Shown here: positions 7,334 through 16,125 of the stretch, piece by piece
Position numbering within the stretch: the first letter of the stretch is position 1
Layout: each line of letters starts with the position of its first letter
NCBI RefSeq assembly: GCF_002102185.1
Contig: NZ_LQOW01000033.1
Location: 1 to 64,000, forward strand
Direction of reading: 5' to 3'
Origin: Mycobacterium fragae
Lineage (GTDB): Bacteria; Actinomycetota; Actinomycetes; Mycobacteriales; Mycobacteriaceae
DNA: 64,000 bases
The notes under the pieces: model-generated
Told to the model about the DNA's origin: nothing
The model's database searches: none
Seen by the model: the letters and a program-made list of their open reading frames with translations, nothing else
Position numbers and translations under genes: made by a program

Positions 7334-10156
7334 GTGGGTGTTGACGTGGCTGCGATGATTGGCGTCGTGGCCGAAGGTGTGGGCAACCGGTTGGCCGAGA
7401 GCCGAGCGGTAGCCGAGTTCCTAATCGGCGCGGGGGTGCAGCCGTCGCTCTTGGTCATCGAGGGCGAGGCGGGTATCGGCAAGACCACGCTGTGGTTGGC
7501 CGCGATTGAGCAAGCGCATGAGCGCGGATTCCGGGTGCTGTCGGCGAGGGCAGGGCACGCCGAATCGATCCTGGCTTACGCGGCGGTGGCCGACCTGCTG
7601 CGCGACGTCGAATCAGCCGTTCTGGCAACACTTCCCGACGTTCAACGTCTTGCTCTGGAGCGGGTTCTGTTGCGGGCCAACGGCGATGGCCCCGCCACCA
7701 ACCAGCGGGTGGTTGCAGCGGCGTTCTTGTCCGTTGTCGAGGGCCTCGCGGCGGACACCCCGGTGCTGGTCGCCATCGACGATGCGCAATGGCTGGATTC
7801 GTCAAGTAAAAGTGTGGTCGCCTTCGCGACACGGCGGATACGGGGACGGGTCGGGGTGCTGCTTACCGAGCGCACCGAACCCGACACCGAGGACACGGTG
7901 TGGCTGCAGCCGAGCAGGCCCGACGGTGTTGCGCGGATTAGGGTGCGCCCGTTGACTCTTGGCGGACTGCACACACTGTTTTTGGAGAAACTAGGCCGGT
8001 CGTTTCCTCGGCCCACGATGGTGCGCATCGCCGAGTCCTCCGGGGGCAACCCGTTTTACGCACTCGAACTGGGGCGTGCGATGGCCGGTTCGCCGGAGAC
8101 GGAGGCAGCATTGCCCGCGACGTTGGCGGGGCTGGTACGGGCCCGGATCGGGCGCCTGGAAGACGCGTCACGGGAGATGTTGCTGGCCGCTGCCTGTATG
8201 GCCGATCCGACGGTCGACCTGCTGGCGCAGGCCACCGGAACGGGCGTCGAGCGGACGGTCGAGCTACTGGAAGAGCCCGAAAGTCACGACATCATCAGGA
8301 TTGACGGCAACCGGGTGCATTTTTCCCATCCGCTGCTGGCGAGGAGTGTCTATACCGACGCCCCTCCGGCCCGCCGCCGCAGGATGCATCGGGCGCTTGC
8401 CGACGTCGTGACCCTCCCGGAGCTGAGAGCCAGGCATCTCGGACTGGCCGCCACTCGCGCGGATCCGAAAACACTTCAGGCTCTTGACGAAGCCGCCGAT
8501 GCGGCGCTGGCCCGCGGAGCGCCCGCTGCCGCCGCAGAGTTGATCGAGTTGGCGATCGGCCTCGGTGGCGACACCTCGGCGCGAAGGATACGGGCCGCCC
8601 AGCATCGTTTTCAGGCCGGCGACACCGATCGAGCCCAAGCGGTGCTCGCGCCGACCATTGACGCAATGGAGCCCGGCCCGCTTCGGGCCATCGCGTTCGA
8701 CCTGCTTGCCGGAATGCGTATCTATGACAACAGCTTTCTGCACGCCGCCGATCGACTGAAGGCTGCGCTCGACGACGCCGAAGGCGAGCCTGCGGTGCTG
8801 GTGCAGACCTTGCTCATGCTGTCATTTGTTCAACTCAACGTCGACGAGTACGGCGAATCGCTGCGCAACGCCCGACAAGCCGTGGCGGTTGCCGACGGGC
8901 TCGGCATTCCGACGCTGACCAGTCAGGCGCTCGCGATGTTGGTGCGGGCCACCTTCACGTACGGAGAAGGGTTCGACGAAGCCGATCTCAGGCGTGCGCT
9001 GGAACTCGAAGACCCCGACATCGACGTGCCAATTCCGTTTCGCGCCAGCGCGATCAACGCACTGATCCTGGCCTGCACCGGTCGGCTCGATGAAGCCCGC
9101 ACCCAGATGCAGGCCATGCGTCGGCACTGCGTCGAACGCGGCGCCGAAGGCGACCTGGTGGCCATCGCCGGATACAGCACATGGGTCGATATCTGGCAGG
9201 GACGCTTCAGCGATGCAGCAGACCTTGCCGACGACGCCGTGGAGCGGGCCGAACAGCTGGGCGGCGACCATGTGCTGGTGATTCCGTTGGGGGTGCGAGC
9301 AGCGGTCGCCGCGTACACCGGGCGTGAACGCGATGCCCGCGCCGACGCTGAGGAAGCCGTGAAAGCTGAGACTGATGGCGCACAACGGCTGCCGGGCTAC
9401 TGGCCGATCATGACTCTGGGGTTTCTGGAGGTTTCGCTCGGGCACTACGCCGAGGCGCTGATCGCCTTGCAACCAGTCTTATCGGTGTTCAACGCCATTC
9501 CCGGCACCGAGATCCTCACCGCCTGGTACATGCCGGACGCGGTCGAGGCGATGGTCGCTCTCGGTCGCTTCGACGACGCCGAGCCGCTGATCGAGACGCT
9601 GGAACGTAATGGTCGCCGGCTCGACCGCGCGTGGATGCTGGCCGTCGGCGCGCGCTGCCGCAGCATGCTGCTGGCCGCCCGGGGCGACGTGGTAGCCGCC
9701 GAGCACGTCGCGCAGCAGGCGATGGCCGAGCACGACCGGCTGCCAATGCCTTTCGAACGCGCCCGCACCCAGCTGCTGCTCGGCCAACTACAGCGTCGGC
9801 AGCGCAGAAAAGACGCTGCCGCGGCGACTCTGAACGAGGCCTTGCGCACATTCGAAGACTTGGGCACCCCGCTGTGGGCTGAACACGCTCGCGCCGAGCT
9901 CGCACGCACCAAAGTCAGCCCCGCCCACGATGCGGGACTCACACCCACGGAACGGAGGGTGGCCGAACTTGCTGCTTCCGGCATGACCAACCGTGACGTC
10001 GCGGCCGCCCTGTTCATCAGCCCAAAGACCGTCGAACACAACCTGAGCCGCGTCTACCGCAAACTCGGCATTCACTCGCGCGCCGAACTAGGCCAATGGA
10101 TGAGGCAACTCAACTTTAGGGAAACCCCCGATTCGCCGGGCGCCGCGGGCCGCTAG
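7334..10156 (+). CDS. Large LuxR-family ATPase regulator (LAL/MalT-like)
   Basis: A 940-residue regulator. The N-terminal AAA/STAND-type ATPase has Walker A GEAGIGKTT (44-52) and Walker B VLVAIDDAQWLD near 145. The middle (about 350-850) is rich in helical tetratricopeptide-like repeats. The C-terminus carries a LuxR helix-turn-helix (LTPTERRVAELAASGM ... SPKTVEHNLSRVYRKL). Such LAL proteins bind an inducer and activate nearby genes. GTG 7334 is used; ATG 7355 is an alternative. It is divergent from the SDR gene and followed 10 bases later by a small gene. A 19-base direct repeat starts in its last codons (10116). Confidence 0.93.
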   Translation: MGVDVAAMIGVVAEGVGNRLAESRAVAEFLIGAGVQPSLLVIEGEAGIGKTTLWLAAIEQAHERGFRVLSARAGHAESILAYAAVADLLRDVESAVLATLPDVQRLALERVLLRANGDGPATNQRVVAAAFLSVVEGLAADTPVLVAIDDAQWLDSSSKSVVAFATRRIRGRVGVLLTERTEPDTEDTVWLQPSRPDGVARIRVRPLTLGGLHTLFLEKLGRSFPRPTMVRIAESSGGNPFYALELGRAMAGSPETEAALPATLAGLVRARIGRLEDASREMLLAAACMADPTVDLLAQATGTGVERTVELLEEPESHDIIRIDGNRVHFSHPLLARSVYTDAPPARRRRMHRALADVVTLPELRARHLGLAATRADPKTLQALDEAADAALARGAPAAAAELIELAIGLGGDTSARRIRAAQHRFQAGDTDRAQAVLAPTIDAMEPGPLRAIAFDLLAGMRIYDNSFLHAADRLKAALDDAEGEPAVLVQTLLMLSFVQLNVDEYGESLRNARQAVAVADGLGIPTLTSQALAMLVRATFTYGEGFDEADLRRALELEDPDIDVPIPFRASAINALILACTGRLDEARTQMQAMRRHCVERGAEGDLVAIAGYSTWVDIWQGRFSDAADLADDAVERAEQLGGDHVLVIPLGVRAAVAAYTGRERDARADAEEAVKAETDGAQRLPGYWPIMTLGFLEVSLGHYAEALIALQPVLSVFNAIPGTEILTAWYMPDAVEAMVALGRFDDAEPLIETLERNGRRLDRAWMLAVGARCRSMLLAARGDVVAAEHVAQQAMAEHDRLPMPFERARTQLLLGQLQRRQRRKDAAAATLNEALRTFEDLGTPLWAEHARAELARTKVSPAHDAGLTPTERRVAELAASGMTNRDVAAALFISPKTVEHNLSRVYRKLGIHSRAELGQWMRQLNFRETPDSPGAAGR

Positions 10157-10509
10157 CGTCCGTTCCGTGAGCAGCGCAGCGCCGCCGGTCGCGTGCTATC
10201 TCGCGGAGTGGTACCGACCGGAGGTCACCCAGCAGCCTCTCGACGACACCGTCGCCAAACTCGACGCTGTCGCAGCCACCATGCGCGTGGAGGGCTCACC
10301 GGTGAAGCTGCTCGTGACACTGGCGGTGCCCACCGACGAGGTCATCTACGGCGTCTTCGCCGCATGCTCCCCTGACATCGTCGTCCAGACCTGCCGGCGC
10401 GCCGGCCTCCCCCTCGAGCGGCTCAGCTCCGATGTGGCGGCCCGGATCACACGCGTTGCGCGGGATGAGGGGGTAAAAGCGGTCACGACATTAGGGAAAC
10501 CCCCGATTC
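10116..10509. repeat. 19-base direct repeat pair
   Basis: The sequence TTAGGGAAACCCCCGATTC is found exactly at 10116-10134 and again at 10491-10509, 375 bases apart. The first copy lies in the last codons of the LuxR gene, the second in the last codons of the small gene after it, in different reading frames. The identity is therefore at DNA level, not protein level. It may be a regulator-binding site or the trace of a local duplication. Confidence 0.85.
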
Positions 10510-10517
10510 CTCATTAG
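10167..10517 (+). CDS. Conserved hypothetical, small protein after LuxR gene
   Basis: A 116-residue protein starting GTG (MSSAAPPVACYLAEWYRPEV). No motif is recognised with certainty. The order (strand YLAEWYRP, helix LDDTVAKLDAVAATM, then KLLVTLAVPTDEVIYGVFAA) resembles small ferredoxin-like alpha/beta sensor or DUF4242-type domains that often sit beside regulators. It follows the LuxR regulator by 10 bases and is probably co-transcribed, so it may bind the inducer or act on it. Its last codons lie in the second copy of a 19-base direct repeat. Confidence 0.72.
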   Translation: MSSAAPPVACYLAEWYRPEVTQQPLDDTVAKLDAVAATMRVEGSPVKLLVTLAVPTDEVIYGVFAACSPDIVVQTCRRAGLPLERLSSDVAARITRVARDEGVKAVTTLGKPPIPH

Positions 10518-10578
10518 CCCCTTCTTGCAAAACTACTTCAAATTCAGCAAACCGAGCGGTGCCGACCGGGGAGGAGCC

Positions 10579-10869
10579 ATGGTCCTTCTGCAACAGCCCA
10601 TCGCTTCCAGCGCAACGAACTACTCCATCGTCGAGGATGAGCAAGGCCCCGCCCATCCCCGGATCAGCGCCGTGAATGCGTCGGGCGTGGAGATCGCGGG
10701 AGCGTTTCAACCACCTGACCGGCCGTATTGGTTGCTGTATGTGACTCCATTGCTGGCCAACACCGCGGGGATCGAATTTCGTCACGACCCGGTTCCGTTG
10801 GGCGGCCGGGAGGAGGCCAGGCAGTGGGTGAACCTGGTGGCCCAGCTGTATGTGAAGGCAGCATCGTGA
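10579..10869 (+). CDS. Hypothetical 96-residue protein, partner of WhiB paralogue
   Basis: Starts at ATG 10579 behind a strong ribosome site (GAGGAG). The 96-residue product (MVLLQQPIASSATNYSIVED...) has no recognised motif; it contains RPYWLLYVTPLLA and a charged C-terminal helix (REEARQWVNLVAQLYV). It looks like a small soluble alpha/beta protein. Its stop overlaps the GTG of the following whiB gene (GTGA at 10866), so the two are translated together, and a link to the redox sensing of that WhiB protein is likely by context only. Confidence 0.78.
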   Translation: MVLLQQPIASSATNYSIVEDEQGPAHPRISAVNASGVEIAGAFQPPDRPYWLLYVTPLLANTAGIEFRHDPVPLGGREEARQWVNLVAQLYVKAAS

Positions 10870-11195
10870 AACCAACACCGCGAAGTCCATTTCAGATCCG
10901 CCCCTATGGTGCGGAGGCCGAAGCCCGGATGGCCTGGGTGTCCCAAGCTCGCTGTCGTGCCCGCGATCCCGATGAGTTGTTCGTGCGCGGCGCCGCACAG
11001 CGCAAAGCCGCGGTGATCTGCCGGCATTGTCCGGTGATCCTCGAATGTGGTGCCGATGCCCTGGACAACCGCGTCGAGTTCGGCATCTGGGGTGGGATGA
11101 CCGAGCGTCAGCGTCGCGCCCTGCTCAAGCAGCATCCCGAGGTGGTGTCGTGGGCGGACTTCTTCGCCGCCAGGCGCAAACACCGAACTGCGTGA
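10866..11195 (+). CDS. WhiB-family iron-sulfur regulator, WhiB4 paralogue
   Basis: A 109-residue WhiB protein. The four cluster ligands are Cys30, Cys52, Cys55 and Cys61 (C-x21-C-x2-C-x5-C), and the turn GIWGG is at 73-77, followed by a basic tail. These proteins hold a nitric-oxide and oxygen sensitive [4Fe-4S] cluster and act on transcription, often through sigma factor A. Over 85 aligned residues it matches the whiB4 gene at 19788 at 78 positions (92 percent), so it is a close duplicate, differing mostly in the N-terminal arm. It is coupled to the 96-residue gene upstream. Confidence 0.93.
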   Translation: MKPTPRSPFQIRPYGAEAEARMAWVSQARCRARDPDELFVRGAAQRKAAVICRHCPVILECGADALDNRVEFGIWGGMTERQRRALLKQHPEVVSWADFFAARRKHRTA

Positions 11196-11283
11196 TCTCG
11201 GGGCGTTGAGGGGTCGTCCCGATCCATGCATGCTTGCCCGGAGAACTCGGGTACACGGCCATAGGTAGGTGCACACTTGTGGC

Positions 11284-12747
11284 ATGGAGGTACCTGAACC
11301 GCGCCGCCACCTGAACGGGATCTCGGACGTACGCGCGTTCTTTCATACCAACAAAGTGCCGCTGTACTTCATCTCGCCGACCCCGTTCAACCTGCTGGGC
11401 ATCGACCGCTGGATACGAAACTTCTTCTACCTGACGTACTTTGACTCTTTCGAGGGCACGCATTCGCGCGTGTTCGTGCCCCGGCGGCGCGACCGCATCG
11501 ATTTCGGGTCCATGGGAGATGTATGCAACCACCTGCTGCGCGATCCCGAGACACTCGACTTCATCGAGAACCGAGGACCCGGCGGCAAGGCCTGCTTTGT
11601 GATGCTTGACGAAAAGACCCAGGCGCTTGCGCACGAGGCGGGGCTCGAGGTCATGCATCCGCCCGTCGAGCTGCGCCATCGTCTGGGCTCCAAGATCGTC
11701 ATGACGCGCCTGGCCGACGATGCGGGTGTGCGCAGCGTGCCGCACGCGATCGGGCGGGTCGGCTCCTACGACGAGCTGTCGGCGCTCGCGCAAAACGCCG
11801 GGCTGGGAGATGACCTCGTCGTGGTGGCCGCCTATGGCGACGCCGGCAGCGCGGTGTTCTTTGTGCGCGGCCAGCGCGACTGGGACGATCACGCCGCTGA
11901 CCTGGCCGGCCAGGAAGTCAAAGTGATGAAGCGCATCCGCAATGTCGAGGTGTGCCTTGAGGGCACCGTGACCCGCCACGGCACCGTGATCGGCCCCGCG
12001 ATGACCAGTCTCGTGGGCTACCCGGAGCTGACTCCCCGCAAGGGCGGCTGGTGCGGCAATGACATCTGGCGGGAGGTGCTGCCGCCCGCGCAGACCCACA
12101 CCGCGCGAGAAATGGTGCGCAAGCTGGGCGACGTGCTGAGCCGCGAGGGATACCGCGGCTACTTCGAGGTGGACCTCCTGCACGACTTGGACTCCGACGA
12201 GCTCTACCTCGGTGAGGTGAACCCGCGCCTGAGTGGCGCCAGCCCGATGACGAACTTGACCACAGAGGCGTACGCCGATATGCCGCTGTTCCTCTTCCAC
12301 CTGCTCGAGTACATGGACGTGGACTACGAGCTCGACATCGACGAGATCAACGCGCGATGGGAGCGCGGCTATGGCGAGGATGAGGTCTGGGGTCAGCTGA
12401 TCATCGGCGAAACCTCCACGGACGTCGAGCTTTTCACCTCGACCCCACGCACCGGTGTGTGGCGACTCGACGAAGAGGGACGCGTTTCCTTCGCGCGGTC
12501 CGCCAACGACTGGGCAACGTTGCTCGACGAGTCCGAGGCGTTCTACATGCGTGTCGCGGCGCCCGGCGACTTACGCTGCGAGGGCGCCCAACTCGGCGTG
12601 CTCGTCACGCGCGGACACCTGCAGACCGAGGACTACCAGCTCACCGAGCGCTGCCGGCGCTGGGTCAAGGGCATCAAGGCGAAGTTCGCCTCGACGCCCC
12701 TGGCGCCGGCCACGCCGATCGTCTCGCGGCTCGTCGCACGAGCGTGA
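11284..12747 (+). CDS. ATP-grasp enzyme (biotin-carboxylase-like, ligase)
   Basis: A 487-residue protein with an ATP-grasp fold. The magnesium-binding motif is GEVNPRLSG (Glu311, Asn313, Arg315), with the central domain from about residue 135 (GSKIVMTRLADDAGV) to 330. The first 120 residues form a separate pre-ATP-grasp domain with SPTPFNLLGIDRW. No biotin-carrier or carboxyltransferase part is present, so it more likely joins a carboxylate to an amine than carboxylates biotin. ATG 11284 is chosen over GTG 11269. The stop overlaps the GTG of the serine hydrolase gene (GTGA at 12744), so the two form one unit. Confidence 0.85.
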   Translation: MEVPEPRRHLNGISDVRAFFHTNKVPLYFISPTPFNLLGIDRWIRNFFYLTYFDSFEGTHSRVFVPRRRDRIDFGSMGDVCNHLLRDPETLDFIENRGPGGKACFVMLDEKTQALAHEAGLEVMHPPVELRHRLGSKIVMTRLADDAGVRSVPHAIGRVGSYDELSALAQNAGLGDDLVVVAAYGDAGSAVFFVRGQRDWDDHAADLAGQEVKVMKRIRNVEVCLEGTVTRHGTVIGPAMTSLVGYPELTPRKGGWCGNDIWREVLPPAQTHTAREMVRKLGDVLSREGYRGYFEVDLLHDLDSDELYLGEVNPRLSGASPMTNLTTEAYADMPLFLFHLLEYMDVDYELDIDEINARWERGYGEDEVWGQLIIGETSTDVELFTSTPRTGVWRLDEEGRVSFARSANDWATLLDESEAFYMRVAAPGDLRCEGAQLGVLVTRGHLQTEDYQLTERCRRWVKGIKAKFASTPLAPATPIVSRLVARA

Positions 12748-13922
12748 GCGGCGTCCCGGCCGGTCTCTCACTGGACAATTGGCTGTCGCCGCCGTATTCG
12801 CATTGGTCGTTCCAGCACATCGAAGACTTCATGCCGACCGCGGTGATCTCGCGGGGGGCCGGGCCGGCCGTGGCGCTGCCGGCGGCTGGTGCTCCGATCG
12901 CCGAGATCGGGGTGACCGGCACCGACGGGATAGCCACCACCGTCGGCGCGGTGATGGCAGCCACCGCGACCGACGGGTGGGCCGTCGCCCACTGCGGTTC
13001 GTTGGTCGCCGAGGAGTACCTCGACGGCATGCACGCCGAGACCCGGCACCTGCTGTTCTCGGTGAGCAAGTCGCTGGTGGCCGCCGTGGTCGGCGCGCTG
13101 AACGGCGCGAAAGAGCTCGACGCGCCGGTGACGGAATACGTTGCCGCGCTGGCGAACTGCGGCTACGCCGGTGCGACGGTGCGCCACCTGCTCGACATGC
13201 GGTCGGGTATCGCCTTCTCGGAGAATTACCTCGACCCGGCCGCGGAGATACACGTGCGCGAGCAGGTGATCGGGTGGCGACCCAAGGGCAGTGCGGACGT
13301 GCCCGCCACGCTGCGTGACTTCCTGCTGACCTTGCGGCAGAAGTCGGCTCACGGCGGGCCGTTCGAATATCGCTCGTGTGAAACCGATGTACTCGGCTGG
13401 ATCTGCGAGGCGGCCGGCGGCCGGCCGATGCCCGAACTGATGTCGGAACTGCTGTGGAGCCGCATCGGCGCCCAATGTGACGCCACGATCGGCGTAGACG
13501 CGGCCGGCACAGGGATATTCGACGGTGGCATCAGCGCCTGTCTTACCGACATGATCCGCTTCGGGTCGCTGTTCTTGCGCGACGGTGTCTCGTTGACAGG
13601 CCGGCAAGTGGTGCCTGCGGCGTGGATCGCAGACACCCTCGACGGCGGTCCCGACTCGCGCGAGGCGTTCGCCGCCAGCCCCGAGGACAACCCGATGCCT
13701 GGCGGGATGTACCGCAACCAAGTGTGGTTTCCCTACCCCGGCAGCAACGTCGTGCTGTGCCTGGGCATGTGTGGTCAGATGATCTACGTCAACCGCGCCG
13801 CGGAGGTGGTCGCCGCCAAGCTATCAAGCCAGCCGGACTCTCAGGACCCACAAGTACAGACAGATACCCTGCGTGCGTTCGACGCGGTAGCCCAGGAACT
13901 GACTGGCGAGCAGCGAATCTGA
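12744..13922 (+). CDS. Serine hydrolase, beta-lactamase/6-aminohexanoate-dimer hydrolase type
   Basis: A 392-residue member of the class C beta-lactamase/DD-peptidase/NylB fold. The nucleophile motif SxxK is Ser106-Val-Ser-Lys109 (LLFSVSKS) and the tyrosine motif is Tyr209-Arg-Ser211 (FEYRSCETD). There is no signal peptide, so it is probably cytoplasmic. This branch hydrolyses amide or ester bonds of small molecules. It is translationally coupled to the ATP-grasp ligase, suggesting the pair makes and trims the same amide-containing compound. It ends 9 bases from the convergent gene at 13932. Confidence 0.88.
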   Translation: MSGVPAGLSLDNWLSPPYSHWSFQHIEDFMPTAVISRGAGPAVALPAAGAPIAEIGVTGTDGIATTVGAVMAATATDGWAVAHCGSLVAEEYLDGMHAETRHLLFSVSKSLVAAVVGALNGAKELDAPVTEYVAALANCGYAGATVRHLLDMRSGIAFSENYLDPAAEIHVREQVIGWRPKGSADVPATLRDFLLTLRQKSAHGGPFEYRSCETDVLGWICEAAGGRPMPELMSELLWSRIGAQCDATIGVDAAGTGIFDGGISACLTDMIRFGSLFLRDGVSLTGRQVVPAAWIADTLDGGPDSREAFAASPEDNPMPGGMYRNQVWFPYPGSNVVLCLGMCGQMIYVNRAAEVVAAKLSSQPDSQDPQVQTDTLRAFDAVAQELTGEQRI

Positions 13923-13931
13923 CGAAAGCAG

Positions 13932-14468
13932 TCAGAGCCAGCCGGTGCGGGCGGCGGCAACCGGCTCGGCGGGGACCGGGGCGAGGTCCCCGTTTCGCAC
14001 GCCGTCGAGCATCCGTTTGACAGCGGCGACAATCTCCGGGGCTGCCGCAGCGAGTCCGGTCTTGTCGGCTTCGGGGACCTCATCGGCGTCGACGCCGGCG
14101 CGGGCCAGTACGGCGGCCGGGTCGGCCAGCTGATCGGCCAGCCAGGACAGCGGGTCGGCTGACAGCTCGTCGACGAAGTGCCGGCGCCCGGGTTCCCAAC
14201 CGTCGAAACGGGGATGGTGATGAGCCCGGTCCAGCGTGCCCGGCGGGCTCTCCGTGGACCCGAAGAGGTCCACCCGCCACACCGGGCGGCCGAACGCGAT
14301 CGGGATGCCGGCGTAGATCGACCCCTGCGGCTCGGCCCGGTCAACGAGGCGGAGCTCCAGTCTGACTCCCCGTTCCGGGGTCTCCTGACCGGCGAGCGGT
14401 GCCGGGTCGACGAAATACATGTCCCCGACGACTACGCCCAGGGCTTCGAATCCGAATGCTGCGAGCAT
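13932..14468 (-). CDS. Conserved hypothetical, mycobacterial
   Basis: A 178-residue soluble protein starting MLAAFGFEALGVVVGDMYFVDP. ATG 14468 is firmly supported by a long purine-rich ribosome site (GGAGGAGAGG). The N-terminal half looks like a compact beta domain (RLELRLVDRAEPQGSIYAG, then PVWRVDLFGS) followed by HHHPRFDGW and a helical C-terminal half. The histidine-rich HHHP stretch could bind metal, but no family is recognised. It lies downstream of the tRNA-Pro on the same strand and converges on the serine hydrolase gene. Confidence 0.8.
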   Translation of the reverse strand: MLAAFGFEALGVVVGDMYFVDPAPLAGQETPERGVRLELRLVDRAEPQGSIYAGIPIAFGRPVWRVDLFGSTESPPGTLDRAHHHPRFDGWEPGRRHFVDELSADPLSWLADQLADPAAVLARAGVDADEVPEADKTGLAAAAPEIVAAVKRMLDGVRNGDLAPVPAEPVAAARTGWL

Positions 14469-14614
14469 TGCGTACCTCTCCTCCTGCCTCCTCGAGGGTA
14501 GACCCAGGCGGTGGGTACGACACCGCTTCACGAAGGCGCAGTCGCGCGCAGAGACCAGACCCCAGTTGCAATGATGCAGTTGGATTTTCACCACGGCTAC
14601 CAGCCGTTTTCGGG

Positions 14615-14688
<74 letters not shown>

Positions 14689-14917
14689 CATTGAGCCACG
14701 ACAGCGTATCGCACCGGCCCGGTAACGCGTCAAAGCGGATTGAGGCCCGAACCGCCGGGTACCCAAGACGAACCGTCCAAAAAAGCGGCGTTGCTGCGCA
14801 GGTCACATCGGGCGTGACGCGCGATTTGCGCCACACTTGGCTTCGGAATACCAGGGACGTCGGTGACATTAAATAAACTAATGAACGCGATCGGTTTCTA
14901 ACGGAAGCGAGAAAACC

Positions 14918-15115
14918 ATGACGGTGTTAGGCGCCGTGGTGTTCGGCGGACTCTTGGCCCTCGGGGTGCTGTGGCTGCTGGTGACCGCTCCGGGCAACGA
15001 AGCCGAAGAGGCGTGGGATCAGTCCCAGTGGCATGAGCGTTCGAACGAGGTCAGCGCGGCCGTGGGCTCAGACAGCTCCAGCCCCTGGGCGTTGACCCAC
15101 TCATCGCAGAAGTAA
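14918..15115 (+). CDS. Small single-span membrane protein
   Basis: A 65-residue frame starting at ATG 14918 behind GGAAGCGAG. Residues 4-23 form one clear membrane helix (LGAVVFGGLLALGVLWLLVT), followed by a short acidic tail (NEAEEAWDQSQWHE). The last 97 bases overlap the end of the PLP-enzyme gene on the other strand, so the C-terminal tail may be poorly constrained. The ribosome site and membrane helix support a real gene, but no family is recognised. Confidence 0.5.
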   Translation: MTVLGAVVFGGLLALGVLWLLVTAPGNEAEEAWDQSQWHERSNEVSAAVGSDSSSPWALTHSSQK

Positions 15116-16125
15116 GTGTCGGCGTAGCGGTCGCCGCTGTCAGCCAGCAGGGTGACCACCGAGCCGCTCCGCCCCTCCGTGACCATTTCGGCCAGTAAAC
15201 CGAACGCTCCCCACAGATTGGTTCCTGTGGATGCTCCCACTCGTCGGCCAAGCACGGTACTGGCATGGCGGGCTGCCGCAATCGATGCCGCGTCGGGCAC
15301 CGACACCATGCGGTCAACCACATCGGGCAAAAACGACGGCTCCACTCGCGGCCGGCCGATGCCCTCGATGCGCGACGACGCGTCGACGACGACGTCGTAG
15401 TGGTTTTCCGCGTAGGCCGGATAGAACGCCGAATTCTCCGGGTCCACCACACATAACCGGGTGGCATGCCGCCGGTAGCGGATGTAGCGCCCGATCGTCG
15501 CGCTCGTCCCACCCGTGCCCGCACCGACCACGATCCATTTCGGAATCGGGTGCTTCTCGTCGCGCATTTGGACGAATATCGACTCGGCGATGTTGTTGTT
15601 GCCGCGCCAGTCGGTGGCCCGCTCGGCGTTGGTGAACTGATCCAGGTAATGCCCGCCGGTCTGCGTGGCCACCCGCTCCGCCTCGGCGTAGATGTCACCC
15701 GAATGCTCGACGAAATGGCAACGGCCGCCTTGGGATTCGATCAACGCGACCTTGGACGCGCTGGTGGCGGCGGGCATCACTGCGATGAACGGCAGACCCA
15801 ACAGCGCGGCGAAGTAGGCTTCCGACACCGCCGTCGACCCCGATGACGCCTCGACCACCGTGGTGTCCTCGCCTATCCAGCCATTACACAGCGCATATAG
15901 GAACAGCGAGCGGGCCAGCCGGTGCTTGAGGCTGCCGGTGATGTGCGTGGTCTCGTCTTTGAGGTAGAGCTCGACGTCGGCGTCGTCGCACCAGGCCGAC
16001 GGCAGCGGGTAGCGCAGCAGATGGGTGTCGGCGCTGCGACGGGCGTCCGCCTCGATCAGCCGGATCGCGTTGTCTGTCCAGCCGCGTGGTCGGCTGTGAA
16101 CCGCGACCCGGGCTGGTTTGCTCAA
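15019..16125 (-). CDS. PLP-dependent cysteine-synthase-like lyase (Rv3684-like)
   Basis: A 368-residue fold-type II PLP enzyme of the cysteine synthase/threonine synthase group. The PLP lysine is in ITGSLKHRLA, the substrate loop is ASSGSTAVSEA and the phosphate-binding glycine loop is GAGTGGTSA. It is annotated as a probable lyase in M. tuberculosis (Rv3684); the reaction is unproven. The start is uncertain: a TTG at 16125 overlaps the phosphoesterase stop (TTGA), and no ATG or GTG is available nearby. Its end overlaps the small membrane gene on the other strand. Confidence 0.85.
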   Translation of the reverse strand: MSKPARVAVHSRPRGWTDNAIRLIEADARRSADTHLLRYPLPSAWCDDADVELYLKDETTHITGSLKHRLARSLFLYALCNGWIGEDTTVVEASSGSTAVSEAYFAALLGLPFIAVMPAATSASKVALIESQGGRCHFVEHSGDIYAEAERVATQTGGHYLDQFTNAERATDWRGNNNIAESIFVQMRDEKHPIPKWIVVGAGTGGTSATIGRYIRYRRHATRLCVVDPENSAFYPAYAENHYDVVVDASSRIEGIGRPRVEPSFLPDVVDRMVSVPDAASIAAARHASTVLGRRVGASTGTNLWGAFGLLAEMVTEGRSGSVVTLLADSGDRYADTYFCDEWVNAQGLELSEPTAALTSFERSCHWD

